From assembly GCA_013396995.1 (NCBI GenBank), contig VWZP01006030.1, positions 310,001-374,000 on the forward strand: DNA of 64,000 bases, in the 5' to 3' direction. Positions 1-54,155 of this stretch are shown here, in pieces. The translations under genes were made by a program, and so were the position numbers. The stretch's first letter is position 1. Each line of letters opens with the position of its first letter. The stretch comes from Dicaeum eximium. Lineage: Eukaryota; Chordata; Aves; Passeriformes; Dicaeidae. The notes beneath the pieces were generated by a model. That model was not told where the DNA came from, did not search any database, and worked only from the letters and a program-made list of their open reading frames with translations.

Positions 1-255
1 ATGTGTCCCTCAGGTCTCTTTGGCACTGTTATGATTTAAAGTCTTCATCAAGGACATGAACAAGGGGATCAGGTGGACCCTCAGCAGGTTTGCAGATGAC
101 TCCAAGCTGAGTGGTGTGGCTGACATGCCTGAGGGACAGGATTCCATCCAGGCTGGATGGGGCTCTGAACAACCTTATGTAGGTGAAGATATTCCTGTGC
201 ATTGCAGTGGGGCTGGGCTGTCTGACCTTCAAAGGTCCCTTCCAACCCAAACAAA
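1..255 (+). repeat. CR1 LINE fragment, internally deleted
   Basis: About 38-150 translates as a degenerate CR1 reverse-transcriptase palm segment (TLSRFADDSKLSGVADMPEG, containing the FADD catalytic motif). From about 150 it switches to the CR1 3'UTR end (GGCTGGATGGGGCTCTGA through AAGGTCCCTTCCAACCCAAA). The sequence between the two is missing. It may start before the window. It is diverged and non-functional. Confidence 0.85.
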
Positions 256-2146
256 ATAAGTCAAACTATCAAAAATAAGCTTAAGCAAAATTATTCAAAA
301 AATTGCAAAAAGCTTGAATTGGAATCCTAACATGACAACTTTCTATTATCAGCAAAGTGTATCCCACAGCCTGCTTTTGTAGTGCTCCTTTATAGAAATC
401 TCAGGATTTATTAGACCATTACAAGTGAAAATGGAGGCAGGCAAGAGGGATTTCACCTCTTGTATCCATCCCTTCCTAAGGATCACAAACAACCGAGAAT
501 TTCACTAAACAAAGATCTAACTGCTCGCTGCTGGAGATGATAAAATGCACAGTGATGCAGTGCTTAATTTGTGGGTGCTTATCCCTATTAGTGGGGTCAA
601 CAGCTCTGAATTTATGCATTTACCTAAACTTCCTATTCAAGGCACAGGGCAATTGTCTACATTTTTATACCTAACTCAAAGCAGCAAATAAATGCACCTT
701 TCCAGTGGGATTAAATATCCAGGAACCTCTGTCATTGCTGGCTGCTTGAGGATGGGATTTCACAGGGATTTGCATGAGCCTGCCTTGTCTGTCCCTCACT
801 GCAGGGCTGCCAAGGTCTCCTGTGCAAAATCCCTCAGAGCTGTCCCAGTGGTCCATGAGATGATGATCTGACTGCAAATTAACAACAGAGAAATAAGATT
901 CCTTTTCAATCAAATAAACTTGCAGATGTCGGTGGCCTGGGAGATGAGTACTGGAAGTGTGCAAGCAGTCAACAAAATTATACATTTAATAGGCATGGTT
1001 TTGTAACAGTTCTGATATAACAGTCCTTAAGCTAAAAAATATTAGAAATGCTGATGGGTTGTTAAAAAATCAAATATGAAGACCTAAAATTTAAATGTGA
1101 CATTCACATAAGCTTAGGCTTTGGTTGGCAAAGATGTTAATTAAATGAGATTTGCCTGCATCCTTGCTTCATGGCTGTCTTGGTGCATCTATTGAGTGAC
1201 ACTGATAAAGCTGCTCTGTAGGAGCCCAGAATAAAGTTCTGATGAAAACAAATCACTGTGTAAAAGAAAGCAAAAATCAAAAGAAACACCAGTTTTGCTG
1301 CTTCCTAAGGCTTTTGGAAGCCTAGGTATGTGATCAGAATTGCTGGTTAGTAAAGCTTAATTAATAAGGCTGGATAATAAAGCAGACCAAGGGTCTAGAA
1401 ATCTGCAGTGGTGTGTGCTTTTCACCTCTGATCCTGTAACTGTCTGTACTTTTACTTTCTAACACATCACCACCCTTTTGGAGCAGAAGTCTCTGTTCTG
1501 GATGAATCTACAGCAAATGGATGGAGGCTTAAAAATACCCCAGCAAACCCCCTTACATTGTTCTGGGCATTCTGTTATTCCAGGGTAGTGAGTTATTTCC
1601 AGGCTGGTGGGATTTAGGATGATGATACAGCTGTGTACTAGCAAGCTGTTCCAGGATCACACAGGGCTGTCTTCTTGTTTTGTTTATCAAGTAACTTGGC
1701 TCTGAAACTTCCCTGAGGTGGATATTTTACACTTGGAGGATGGATGGTGAAGAGCAGTGGCAGAGATCTGGCTGGATGTGCCTGTGCATTGCCAAGGAAG
1801 ATGAAAACATCAGCAAGATCCCTCATTATCCTACACAAAGTCAGCCCTTAGCACCCCATCCTGAATTAGCTGTGTGAACACCTCAGAGCAGATTGCCTGA
1901 GAGTCAGAACATGACCAAGGCCACTGGTGGTCATCAAAGTGGTCAGACTCAAGAGGTCTTTACCAAGTAGACTTGAAGTTGGTAGTTCCTTTCTCTTTCC
2001 TTGTCCTTGCTTAACTATTTTGTTGCTGCTTATCATCTTCCTGTGATTCTTCTCTCCTTAAGCCGCCTCTCTCCAGCCCTCAGGGCTACAGTTTCTCAGT
2101 GGCCAAAGGCAAAGTGTGGCCAGCAGGACCAGGACAGTGCTTGTCC
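256..2146. other. Upstream intergenic, no feature recognised
   Basis: This is AT-rich unique-looking DNA. ORFs on both strands are short, have no recognisable domain and lack splice or codon support. PTK2 lies upstream in the same orientation in human, but no PTK2 exon is visible here. Confidence 0.6.
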
Positions 2147-2515
2147 CCCTGTACTCAGCACTGCTGAGGCCACACCTCGAGCCCGGTGTTCACATTTGGG
2201 TTCTTTACTGCAGGAAGGACATTGGAGCCTGGCTGAAGAAAAGGAACAAAGCTGGGGAAGAAGCTCCCTGACAGGAGGCTGCAGCCAGGTGGGGTCAGTC
2301 TCTTCTCCCAGGTAATAATGCCAGCATGAGAGGAAATGACCTCAAGCTGCGCACAGGGAAGTTTAGATTCACTATTAAGAAAAAATTCTGCATGGAAAGG
2401 ATGGTCAAGCATTGGAGCAGACTGCCCAGGGAAGGGATTGAGCCAACAACAGCCTTGGAGGTATTTAAAAGACATGTAGATGTGGCACTTAGGGACATGC
2501 TTTTTCCTTGGTGAA
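2147..2515 (+). repeat. CR1 LINE 3' fragment
   Basis: It resembles the CR1 ORF2 C-terminal/3'UTR region. It opens near the CACCTCGA motif, then reads as a degenerate LRTGKFRFTIKKKF / VKHWSRLPREG / ALEVFKRHVDVALRDM segment, which is the standard CR1 end. There is a deletion in the middle, and it is truncated before the 3' terminal repeat. Confidence 0.8.
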
Positions 2516-5430
2516 CAGTCTCAGGTTCAGTAATTGCTTATTTTATCTTTTTTTTTTTTTCCTCTTTTAACAAGGTCGTTACAACAAAGAGCAAAACTCT
2601 GGTACTTCTTGAAACTGTAGCATCCAGTGTGTGTAACACATCCCCAATAGGTGGTGCTGCATCTTTTCCATCAAGTTCAATTGTTGCATTGTTGGCCCTG
2701 ATCACCTGGAAAAGTTGTCTTTTGGAGTGAACTGAAGTTAGTAATCGAATGATAATGAGTTGTTTTGTTTTTGTTTTTGTTTTTTTTTTTTTAATAAATT
2801 ATTATTCCAATTCGAGTGACAAAATAAATAAAATGCAGCTTTGTAGCTTGGTGGTTGGGACAGTTATCTGATTATAGAAAGACAAAAATCATGTTTTGGT
2901 CCCTCCACCATGGATTAATTGTGGTTAATTATTTAATTGTTAAAATAACAAACAGTTCATGACCAGCAGGGGACCAGAACCCTCAAAGTCTTTGTAAAAT
3001 GTGAGCAGATTAGGGCACAGAGCCATGGATATCTTCACTTTGGTTCTGATTTTAAATTCTTATGTAAAGCAGAACGCAGAATATGTGACAGGTCTAATGC
3101 ATGTACTGCAGGGTAATATCTTAAAAGTTAGGCCAGTTGAGAAATGGCAAATATAAGCCTAGATCCCCTCCACGTCAAGAAAAAAATTTACATCTTTCAG
3201 CTCTGAGGGAAAATTCTTGCTACTGTATCATTGTCAGCAATGACTGCCAGACATTTATAAACTCTGGGGTTTTAAAATTAAGTCCATTTAAATGGGAATG
3301 GTTGTTACTTAGGGAGATCAATGTGTGTTTTCACATGAAAAGAAAAGCTGTATCATTTGTCACTGGCCTATTTGTAGATAAAATATTTTCCCTAGATTGC
3401 TGCTGCAGCTAAAAATGATTTTTAAATGCTGCTCCTAAATACCATCTTTGCTTCCAGAATTATTAGAATGTGCTTTTTTTCCCAAATTAATAATTTCTTC
3501 TGTGACAGATATCAGTTCTGGGAAATGTCATCTTGAAATCCAGCAGTTAAGACAGGTATTGTACCCAATAGTCACTGATTTTCTTTTCTTTAGCAAAACC
3601 TAATTTTAAGTGTTTAAGCAGCTGTTCTTTTACTACCATAGAATTGTTAATACAGCATATAAAGACCATGCATTAAAAAATGCTGTAACAGAGCTTTCAA
3701 ACCTGTTTCAGAACAAACCTTTTCAAGAACTGAAACCTTTTTTGGGTGAAATGGCCCAGTAAGACATAATTAGGTTTCACTGTGCTCCAGCAGTTGTCAG
3801 TGGCAGAAAGCAATGGAAATAAAGCAAGTGACATGGCCCAAAATAAGTGTGTGAACAGAGGTAGAGGAGAGCTGGAATTCTCTTTCCTCAGACGTACAAA
3901 AATGCTGCTGGAAGTGCTCAGTACCATGAAAATATACCTGAGGAACAGCAGCACGTCCACATGGGAAAATTGTGCTTAAATAAAACAATTTAATTCATTA
4001 TTTAGCTGACTGTGCAGTTCTACAGTCTTTTATAAACAGTGAAAAATGCTTTTGCTTATTAAGTGCTAAATCCAGAGAAATCAGCTTTAAATCACTACAA
4101 GAATGTTGCACTCCAGGATGTTTGAGGCATTAATTGCCATTTTCAGGATCTCTGTTTTTCAGGGAACTTCTGAAATCAATTGCAGAGGATCCTATGGAGC
4201 CAGAAAGAAGTGTGGGATGAGTGTTTAGTATTTTGTAAAACCTCCCCTTATATTTCACCTGTCTTCTGATGCTTGTTCTCTTGTTATTTGCAAATTGCTA
4301 CCACAGTACCACAGTGGACTTGCAGCTTCAGCCTAAGTCAGTGCTGATAGCCAGGGTGACCAAATTAGTCCAGTGAACATTTCCAGAAAGCTGTCAGTGT
4401 ATTTTATGCCTTTTTTTCTTTATTAAATGCAGGGCTAACAGGCACAATAGAATGTCTATTCTTAGAGAAAGTTACATTCCTAATCAGGTTGAAGAGATTG
4501 GTTTAAATATAGCATCAAAAAATTAAGATGTTGATACAGAAACTGCAAGTTTTTCTCCTGCCGCCTCAGCAGAAAAGCCAAATGTGCCTCAGATAATTCT
4601 CTTCTGGCTCTTGTTTTTGGGCATTTTTCACCATCCACCTTCTTTTTCAGCCTCTAGTAAGGTTATATACCATAAACCAGAAATTATTGGTGGTTGTGCA
4701 AAAATGTTACCCAGCTCCTCACAGGGAGGAAAACAGCAACCCCTTTGCCAGCTCCTTTGTTTATCTTTTTGCTAGAGCTGCTTGGCTTTCCTTTAAAGCT
4801 AAAGCTGACCCACAATTTTGTCCTTTATTTGTTTATAGTTAAGGGTAAACCTTTACTTTCCAGCAATTTGAGAAGCCTAGAATGGAGACAAATCCAAAAT
4901 CACTCCAGTGGAAACTGCAGTGGTGACAATGGTTTGAGGAACAGTTCACTTGAAGTGAAAGCTGAGCTGTTAATAGCAGCCCTTGAATATCTGCAAGTAT
5001 GACCCAAAGAGGAGAGTAAATACTTTGGAACAGTGAGATGCTTCTGTATCACTTGAAATATGAACTGATGAAGAAGGATATTAATTGGCTTGATGAACAC
5101 TACAAGCTGTATGTTTGCCTTGCCCTTTGGCAGATAATATTTGGTGAAAGAATTCAGTTGACTTTGATGGGGCTTGACTGTTCTGGGTTGAAAACTGCAT
5201 GAATTTTTTTAAGGCTTCCACATCAACATGGAGGAGGTGATTGAAAGTATAGATCATTGCTGTGCTGGAGCTCTGTAGGTAACTCCAGTGGAAGTGAGCA
5301 TCATTAACTTGCTTTATGCCTCCTTAGCAGGTTTAACTTTAGTTTTCTTACTTTCCTCTGAAAGGAAGAGGTACTAATTAGGTGACTACAAAAGGATGAC
5401 AGTTCCTGCAGGAATTATCATCTCTGATGT
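2516..5430. other. Upstream intergenic, no gene seen
   Basis: The segment holds oligo-T runs near 2550 and 2780 and otherwise unremarkable AT-rich sequence. ORFs such as 3782-3979 and 4584-4775 have no recognisable family. Confidence 0.55.
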
Positions 5431-5605
5431 GGAATCATACAATTGTTTAAATTGGAAAATACATGTAAGATCATCAAGTCCAACCATTAACCCAGCTCTG
5501 CCAAGCCCATCACTAACCCATGTCCCCACATACCACATCCATGTCTTTTAAATTGCTCCAGGGATATCTCCAGGATCTCAGTGCATCATACTGATCAGTA
5601 CTCTG
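5431..5605 (-). repeat. CR1 LINE 3' end, antisense
   Basis: On the + strand it reads as the reverse complement of a CR1 end: GGAATCATACAATTG, AAGATCATCAAGTCCAACC, then degenerate 3'UTR to about CCAGGGATATCTCCAGGATC. Many substitutions indicate an old copy. Confidence 0.75.
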
Positions 5606-5944
5606 CCTCTTTCACATAATTTCTAGTTTTCCCCAGTATATTATCTGGTTGTACTAAACTTCACATGTGTACAGCACCAGCCATTATCTGGTTGACAAGG
5701 ACAATAAGGCAACCCCACCACAGCTGGGTTTCATAGATATGACTTAAAAGTGGATATGGGAATCCATGACGTAACTGAGCTGAGGTTTTCAGAGCAACAG
5801 GAGGAATAAAAGACCATAAACAAACAAATCCAAATCTAATTCATGATCCAGCAGTATGTGTAATACTGATATAATTCCAGCATACCTTTCAAACACGTAA
5901 CAGGGAGAGGTAGTGGAGAAAGCGCTAGAGGCACACAGTTATTT

Positions 5945-6220
5945 CCCAAGGCCACAGGATGACAGGATATAGTCTTAAACTACGCCAGGGGAGGTTTACC
6001 TTGGACATTAGGAGGAGTTTCTTCACTGCAAGGGTGATTAAACATTGGAATGGGCTGCCCAGGGTGGTGTGGAGTCACCATCCCTGGAGGTGTTTAAGGA
6101 TAAAGACCGAACATGGCACTCCGCGCTCTGGTCCGGCTGACGTGGTGATGTCCGGCCACAGGCTGGACTCGGTGATCTCCGAGGACTTTGCCAACCTGCC
6201 CGATGCTGTGACTCGGCGGT
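5945..6220 (+). repeat. CR1 LINE 3' end running into the AGO2 CpG island
   Basis: The copy is recognisable at 5982-6105 (CTACGCCAGGGGAGGTTTAC, TTGGACATTAGGAGGAGTTT, AACATTGGAATGGGCTGCCC). It continues to the CR1 terminus, where GGCTGGACTCGGTGATCTCC and the following bases match the usual CR1 end of the form TTGGACTCGATGATCTC. From about 6118 the copy is unusually GC- and CpG-rich compared with its own 5' half and with typical CR1. The copy ends about 420 bp before the AGO2 start codon. Confidence 0.8.
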
Positions 6221-6404
6221 CAGAGCTCCGGCGGGGCCCAGGCAGGGAGCGGGGCCCCTCGGCTCGGCAGCGCCGCTGAACCCTGTCCTGCTGCCGCTTC
6301 CCGCCCGCCCGGGCCGGAGGGCGGAGCGCCCCTTCCCCGTGACCCCGCGGCTCCTCCTCCTCCCTCCCCGCTCCTCAGTGCCGACGAGTAACCTGGATTC
6401 CCGG

Positions 6405-6424
6405 CCCTCCTCCTCCTCCCTCTT

Positions 6425-6458
<34 letters not shown>

Positions 6459-6551
6459 CCCTTTTTTTTTTTTTTTTTTTTTTTTTTCTCCTTTCCCCTT
6501 TTCTTTTCCTCCCCTCTTCCTTCCCCTTCCTCCTCCTCCTCCCCTTCCCCC
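6405..6551 (+). repeat. 147-bp homopyrimidine tract with T32-CCC-T26 mirror core
   Basis: No purine occurs from 6405 to 6551. The core is 32 T (6427-6458), CCC (6459-6461) and 26 T (6462-6487), flanked by CCT-rich arms. It lies 89-235 bp upstream of the AGO2 ATG, inside the CpG island. Homopolymer lengths may be imprecise in the assembly. Confidence 0.9.
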
Positions 6552-6639
6552 GACAGCGTAGCCGGGGCTCGGGCTCGCTCCCTCCCCCGTGCCCTCCCCT
6601 GGAGCTGCCGCCGCCGCCTCCGCCGCCGCACACGGAGAC

Positions 6640-49793
<43,154 letters not shown>

Positions 49794-50496
49794 CCTGGTG
49801 CGAGGTCCAGCGGCTCCGGACGAGGCAGGGTTGGATTCACACCAGACCAGCTGCACTTAGACCAACAGATGCCCCAGCCCAGGGACAGCCAGCAATGAGT
49901 GATGCATCTTTATTCCTTTCTTTCCCATTTGCAAGGAAGCCTTCCGTCCAGAATTTCAGACTTGATCACAAACTGCATTCTTGTACCAAACCCCACTGTT
50001 GTCGGAAATGTGGTTTGCCAAAAATCTCTGAGCTGCTTGGTATAAAACAGACCCAGATTTTATAATTGAATCAAGAGCTGCAATCTCAGGGCTTTAGGGA
50101 AGAAAAACAAAAAACCAAAGCAACAACCCAACCCACAAAACTCCTCATTCAGTTTGCTGTTCATTGAGTTGCTTTTGATAATTTGGAAAGATCTAATTCA
50201 TAGTAAGGTTTGATGAGCTAAAACGCTGTGAATCAGCTTTTAGTACAAAGGAAAGCAAAGCATTTTTTGCATATTTATGAAGCCTTGATAATTCTAAATG
50301 CATTTACAAAATTTTTATTTTCAAAATAAGAGCGTGACAAAATTTTGGTTTCTAACTGTCTTATAAAGATTATTCTCAGATTATTCTCTGTGTGTCTAAG
50401 GACAAATGTATTTTCTGAAGCTTGTTCTTGAATGTTTTTTATTGTGCTGCATTTTAAAATGTTTTTCATAGACTAAAGATAAATTTAAAAAATAAG

Positions 50497-50502
50497 AATA
50501 AA
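50497..50502 (+). promoter_or_regulatory. AGO2: Candidate proximal poly(A) signal AATAAA
   Basis: AATAAA lies about 0.7 kb after the stop, in AT-rich sequence. Use would give a short-3'UTR isoform. Confidence 0.4.
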
Positions 50503-50766
50503 CCTGTACCTAAGCTTTTAATAGCTCCAGTTAGATTGGCAGAAGAAAATGTGCCATTTAAAAAAATTTGTAAAGATTTTTTTTTAAATCATACTGACAG
50601 CTAACTTTAGGATTTGTCATACAGGACTGTGATACTTCCTTTCCAAAGTCTCTAAAGAATACGGGTCTGTGGTGATAAATACAGTACAATCCTTTTTCAC
50701 TGTTGTTTGAGTTAATGTAAATTTTATATATGTTTCACAGTATTAATGTGATAGACTAGATGGTAT

Positions 50767-50783
50767 TATTTATTTTTATTTAC
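50767..50783 (+). promoter_or_regulatory. AGO2: AU-rich element with overlapping ATTTA motifs
   Basis: TATTTATTTTTATTTAC in the 3'UTR. AU-rich elements of this kind can affect mRNA stability; the effect here is inferred. Confidence 0.35.
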
Positions 50784-53700
50784 TAAGGAGTGCTCATTAT
50801 ACTTCTGTTAACATATCAAAAATGCTTTGAACTTAGAAAGTAAAATCCTTTTTGTGGGGACATTACTCTTCAAATGCAAAAAAAAAAATATGCAATTGAT
50901 GTGGTGAGAGGAGAGAGATGCAGCCAGTGTCTGTTGTAGCTTGGGATTTGCAGAAAGGCTTTTTCAACGTGCACACAACACAGCAGCTTTTACCTCTGTG
51001 GTTCAGACGCACACAAGACCAACATCCTACATTCATTCAAGCACAAAACAATTGTATTTTATTTATATGTTGAGTAGTGGTGAAGCAGGAGCTCTGCTAG
51101 AGGAGAGTGGCAGAAGTCAGAGAATCTATGCAGTAAAAATTAGGAAACTGAAGTTTACTTAGGGAGGGAGGTGAAACTCTCTTCATTATGCATAAGATCC
51201 ATAGGAAACGTGAGAGTTTTGCCATTCTCTTAGGAGAAGCATTAATCATAACTGATAATTATTAGACAAATGCTTCTGTTAGTTTGCACACTGGATTCAT
51301 AAAAACCATAACACACATGTAAACCATTGCACTAATGAAGATGCCATGAGCAGGTTTAGGAGAAAATGGAAAAAGCCCAGGAAAGTTGTTTATGCTGACT
51401 TGATCTTGTTTGTTTTTCCATGGGATAACAGAAATAAGATGCTGAGAGGCAGTTTGGAAAACCTTCATTCTCCTCCACTGATGGATTTTGCTTTGTCTTT
51501 TCCCTTTTCTCCGAGCAGCTGCTCAGTCTCTGCTCAGACACGTTTACCTCTGGCCACTGGGGTGGGCAAGCAGCTTTAACCCATGCAGAGCTCTGGGCCA
51601 CAGAGCAGGTCAGCTGCAACCAGGTGGTGTTGGATAAGCTAGAAAATGCCCAACCTTTGCTGCATAAAGACTTTTAGGTACATAATTCCAGTTCAGATCT
51701 TCACCTTGTAGCAGTGTGTTGGTTGTTTTGTAGGTGAAATGTAGAACCTGTTAATGGAATAATCATATTTGTACTATTCTCACTGGGTGATTAGGCTGCT
51801 GGCTCAGAGTGTCTTCTTGGTCATAGTTCTATAAATTGAGATTTCTGTAGATTTGAAGCAAATCCTAGGTAGCATTGTCTGTCTTGCTGTGTGCCAGTGA
51901 GGTTGTACCTACCTCCCCTCAAGCACCCCTGAGCTGCAGATCCTCCCCGTGGTGGGTGTGTTGCACTTCTCTGTGTTTCCTTCAGAGCTTTCCTATTTCA
52001 GTGAAGATATTCATTTGGCAGAGTTTTATATAAGAATTATTTTTATATGAATTCTTCTTATCAAATAGGATAAAGATCATCCATTTTAAGACATCATTTA
52101 ACTTATTTGCTGTCTGTTATGCAGAGACCTCTTGGATGTGAAATTCATCCCCCTCTTTCCATGCAGATCTGGGACAGTGGAATTGTACAGGTGGTCAGAT
52201 GGGGTGAGGAGGGCAGTATCTGTCTTGACCTCAAATCTCATTTCTGAAGCAGCCTGGGACTGCACTGCATCCTATTTAAGATGTTTCCTTTGTGAGCAAA
52301 GGAGTTTTAGGCAGGCCCTTAATATGAGAGTACCTGTTTGTGTATCCTCTTGGAATGAGCAGAAATTCTGTGTAGCTTTCCTTCCCTAAGTATGAAGGAC
52401 TTGGGATGTTTATGTGCATTTCAGGACATTTTTACCTTTTACAGATCTTTCTAAGCCTCTAATACTGCTAATTCTTTATGCCTTGTGTCTCCCTCCTTTT
52501 CCCTCCCACCAGTGGTAAATCAGTGAATAATTTAAAGCATTTAAAAAAAAAATTCTGATTACGTATATACTCTGTAAAGTACAGCATGCTGGCAGTCCAG
52601 CACCTCTCTTTCTGGGAATATTTTTCAGATAAATTACATATTCAAGAATGTCTCCTGTCCAAAAAAACCTGCCACAAACACCTAAAATCCTAGAATTATA
52701 TTTTATTCTGTACCTCCTACATGTCTGGTGTAGAACAGCAACATCTCAGGTCAACACCAAGCTCAAGAAATCTCAGTCTCCCCCAGGTTGCTGGTGGAGA
52801 AGTGCCAGCTGAGGTGACAGCTCTGAGTCTGGGTCACTCTGCAGGTCAGGTCAGCAATAACCAAATTTGTGCCACCCTCAGGCACTTGAGGCATTTTCCA
52901 GCCTGTGCAAAGGAGTCCCACTGCCCAACCCCCCCAAAACAGCATCAGCAAGTGTGAAAGGCTCCTCTTGGGAGGTGACAAGTACTATCAGAAGACATGA
53001 AATACTTACCAGTTTGTCTTTTTTTCCCCTGATGTGCAAAATGTAATGCAATAATGAGGTTTGCTTGGTGGTGGAAATTCCTGCTCCAGTGGCTGACCAG
53101 AGTAAGGAGTCCACTCCATCTGTTCCAGCCCCCAGGAAAGCACTGAGCTGATCCTCAGGAGGAAATGTCCTGTTGGGAAGTGCTGGAAGGAGGTGGATTT
53201 GTCTCTGCCTTGATGTGGCATTGAAGACAGCCCTATGCAATTCAACACTTTTTGTGTGTGTGTGCACTGATGTACAGAGATCACTTGTTCTATTAGAGCT
53301 CCTTATTTTGGCTTGGTTTGCTTTAGAATGTTTGACTTTGTGAATTACAATCAATGATCTTCCATGTTCCAGAGGCTTTGGCACAGGAATTCCCTCGTTT
53401 CTTGATCTGTCAGGTAACAAATACCTTTGATCTCCATCCAGGCCCCCAGGCAGCGTTCCCTGATTGTAAAAGCAAAAAGGTTGTGAAGGTTTGGCTTTAA
53501 TTCTGCCTCTCTCAATAACTCCTCCAGCCTTTGTCTGTTGTAACAGAGTCTTGTTCTTGTTGGATCATTTTTATAACATAAGACAAGAGGTTTTTCCACA
53601 AGGATTATCAAATCAAAACTTCTGGAGAGTAGGTGTGAGGAGTTTAGGATTTTTTTTCTGAAAAGATTGAAGTTTTTAAGATGCTTCTAAGTTTTTCTTT

Positions 53701-54147
53701 CTGACTAAACTAATTCATGAATGTGCCCAAAGGCTTTTGATTAAATAGCAGACTCAGTCAAATAAGCATTTCTGGTGGCATAAATAGCCCATAAGGGACT
53801 TTTTTTTTTAAAGACATCTTTTACACATTAACTAAACGAATGTAAGAAGAGTTCTCAGTATTTTTCATACTTGAGACCAGTGTAATTAAACTCACTTGTT
53901 TTCCTGTTTTTTAATGCTCTTTTACCATAGTATCTCTCTTTGTGTGGCTTTCCACATTCCTAATGCAGGGCAGTCTTTTGTTTTCTACTTTTATATTCCA
54001 TCTGGTCACATGCTTCTTGATGCACACATGCCATCTTAAGGAAAACTTCAAGTAGAAGGTAATTGCACTGATTGTTGGGTTTTTTTAAACTCCCTTTTTA
54101 CTGTAAGAATTTTTTTTTTTGCATCTGCTGTAGCTGTTTGAAAATAC

Positions 54148-54155
54148 TGTAAATA
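54148..54155 (+). promoter_or_regulatory. AGO2: Pumilio-type motif TGTAAATA
   Basis: It exactly matches the PUM consensus UGUANAUA on the transcript strand, within the predicted 3'UTR. Confidence 0.35.

Noticed and set aside
1..6000. PTK2 exons expected upstream from human synteny
   Set aside because: No kinase or FAT-domain sequence was recognised; PTK2 probably ends before the window.
6589..6639. In-frame upstream extension of AGO2 exon 1 from a GTG
   Set aside because: It needs a non-AUG start. The first in-frame ATG at 6640 gives the Met-Tyr start shared with human AGO2.
53351..53611. Minus-strand ORF with protein-like character (LEELLREAELKPN) inside the 3'UTR
   Set aside because: It has no ATG start (begins TTG), no recognisable family, and lies antisense in a UTR. 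The overlapping 180-aa frame (52878-53420) is equally featureless. Probably chance.
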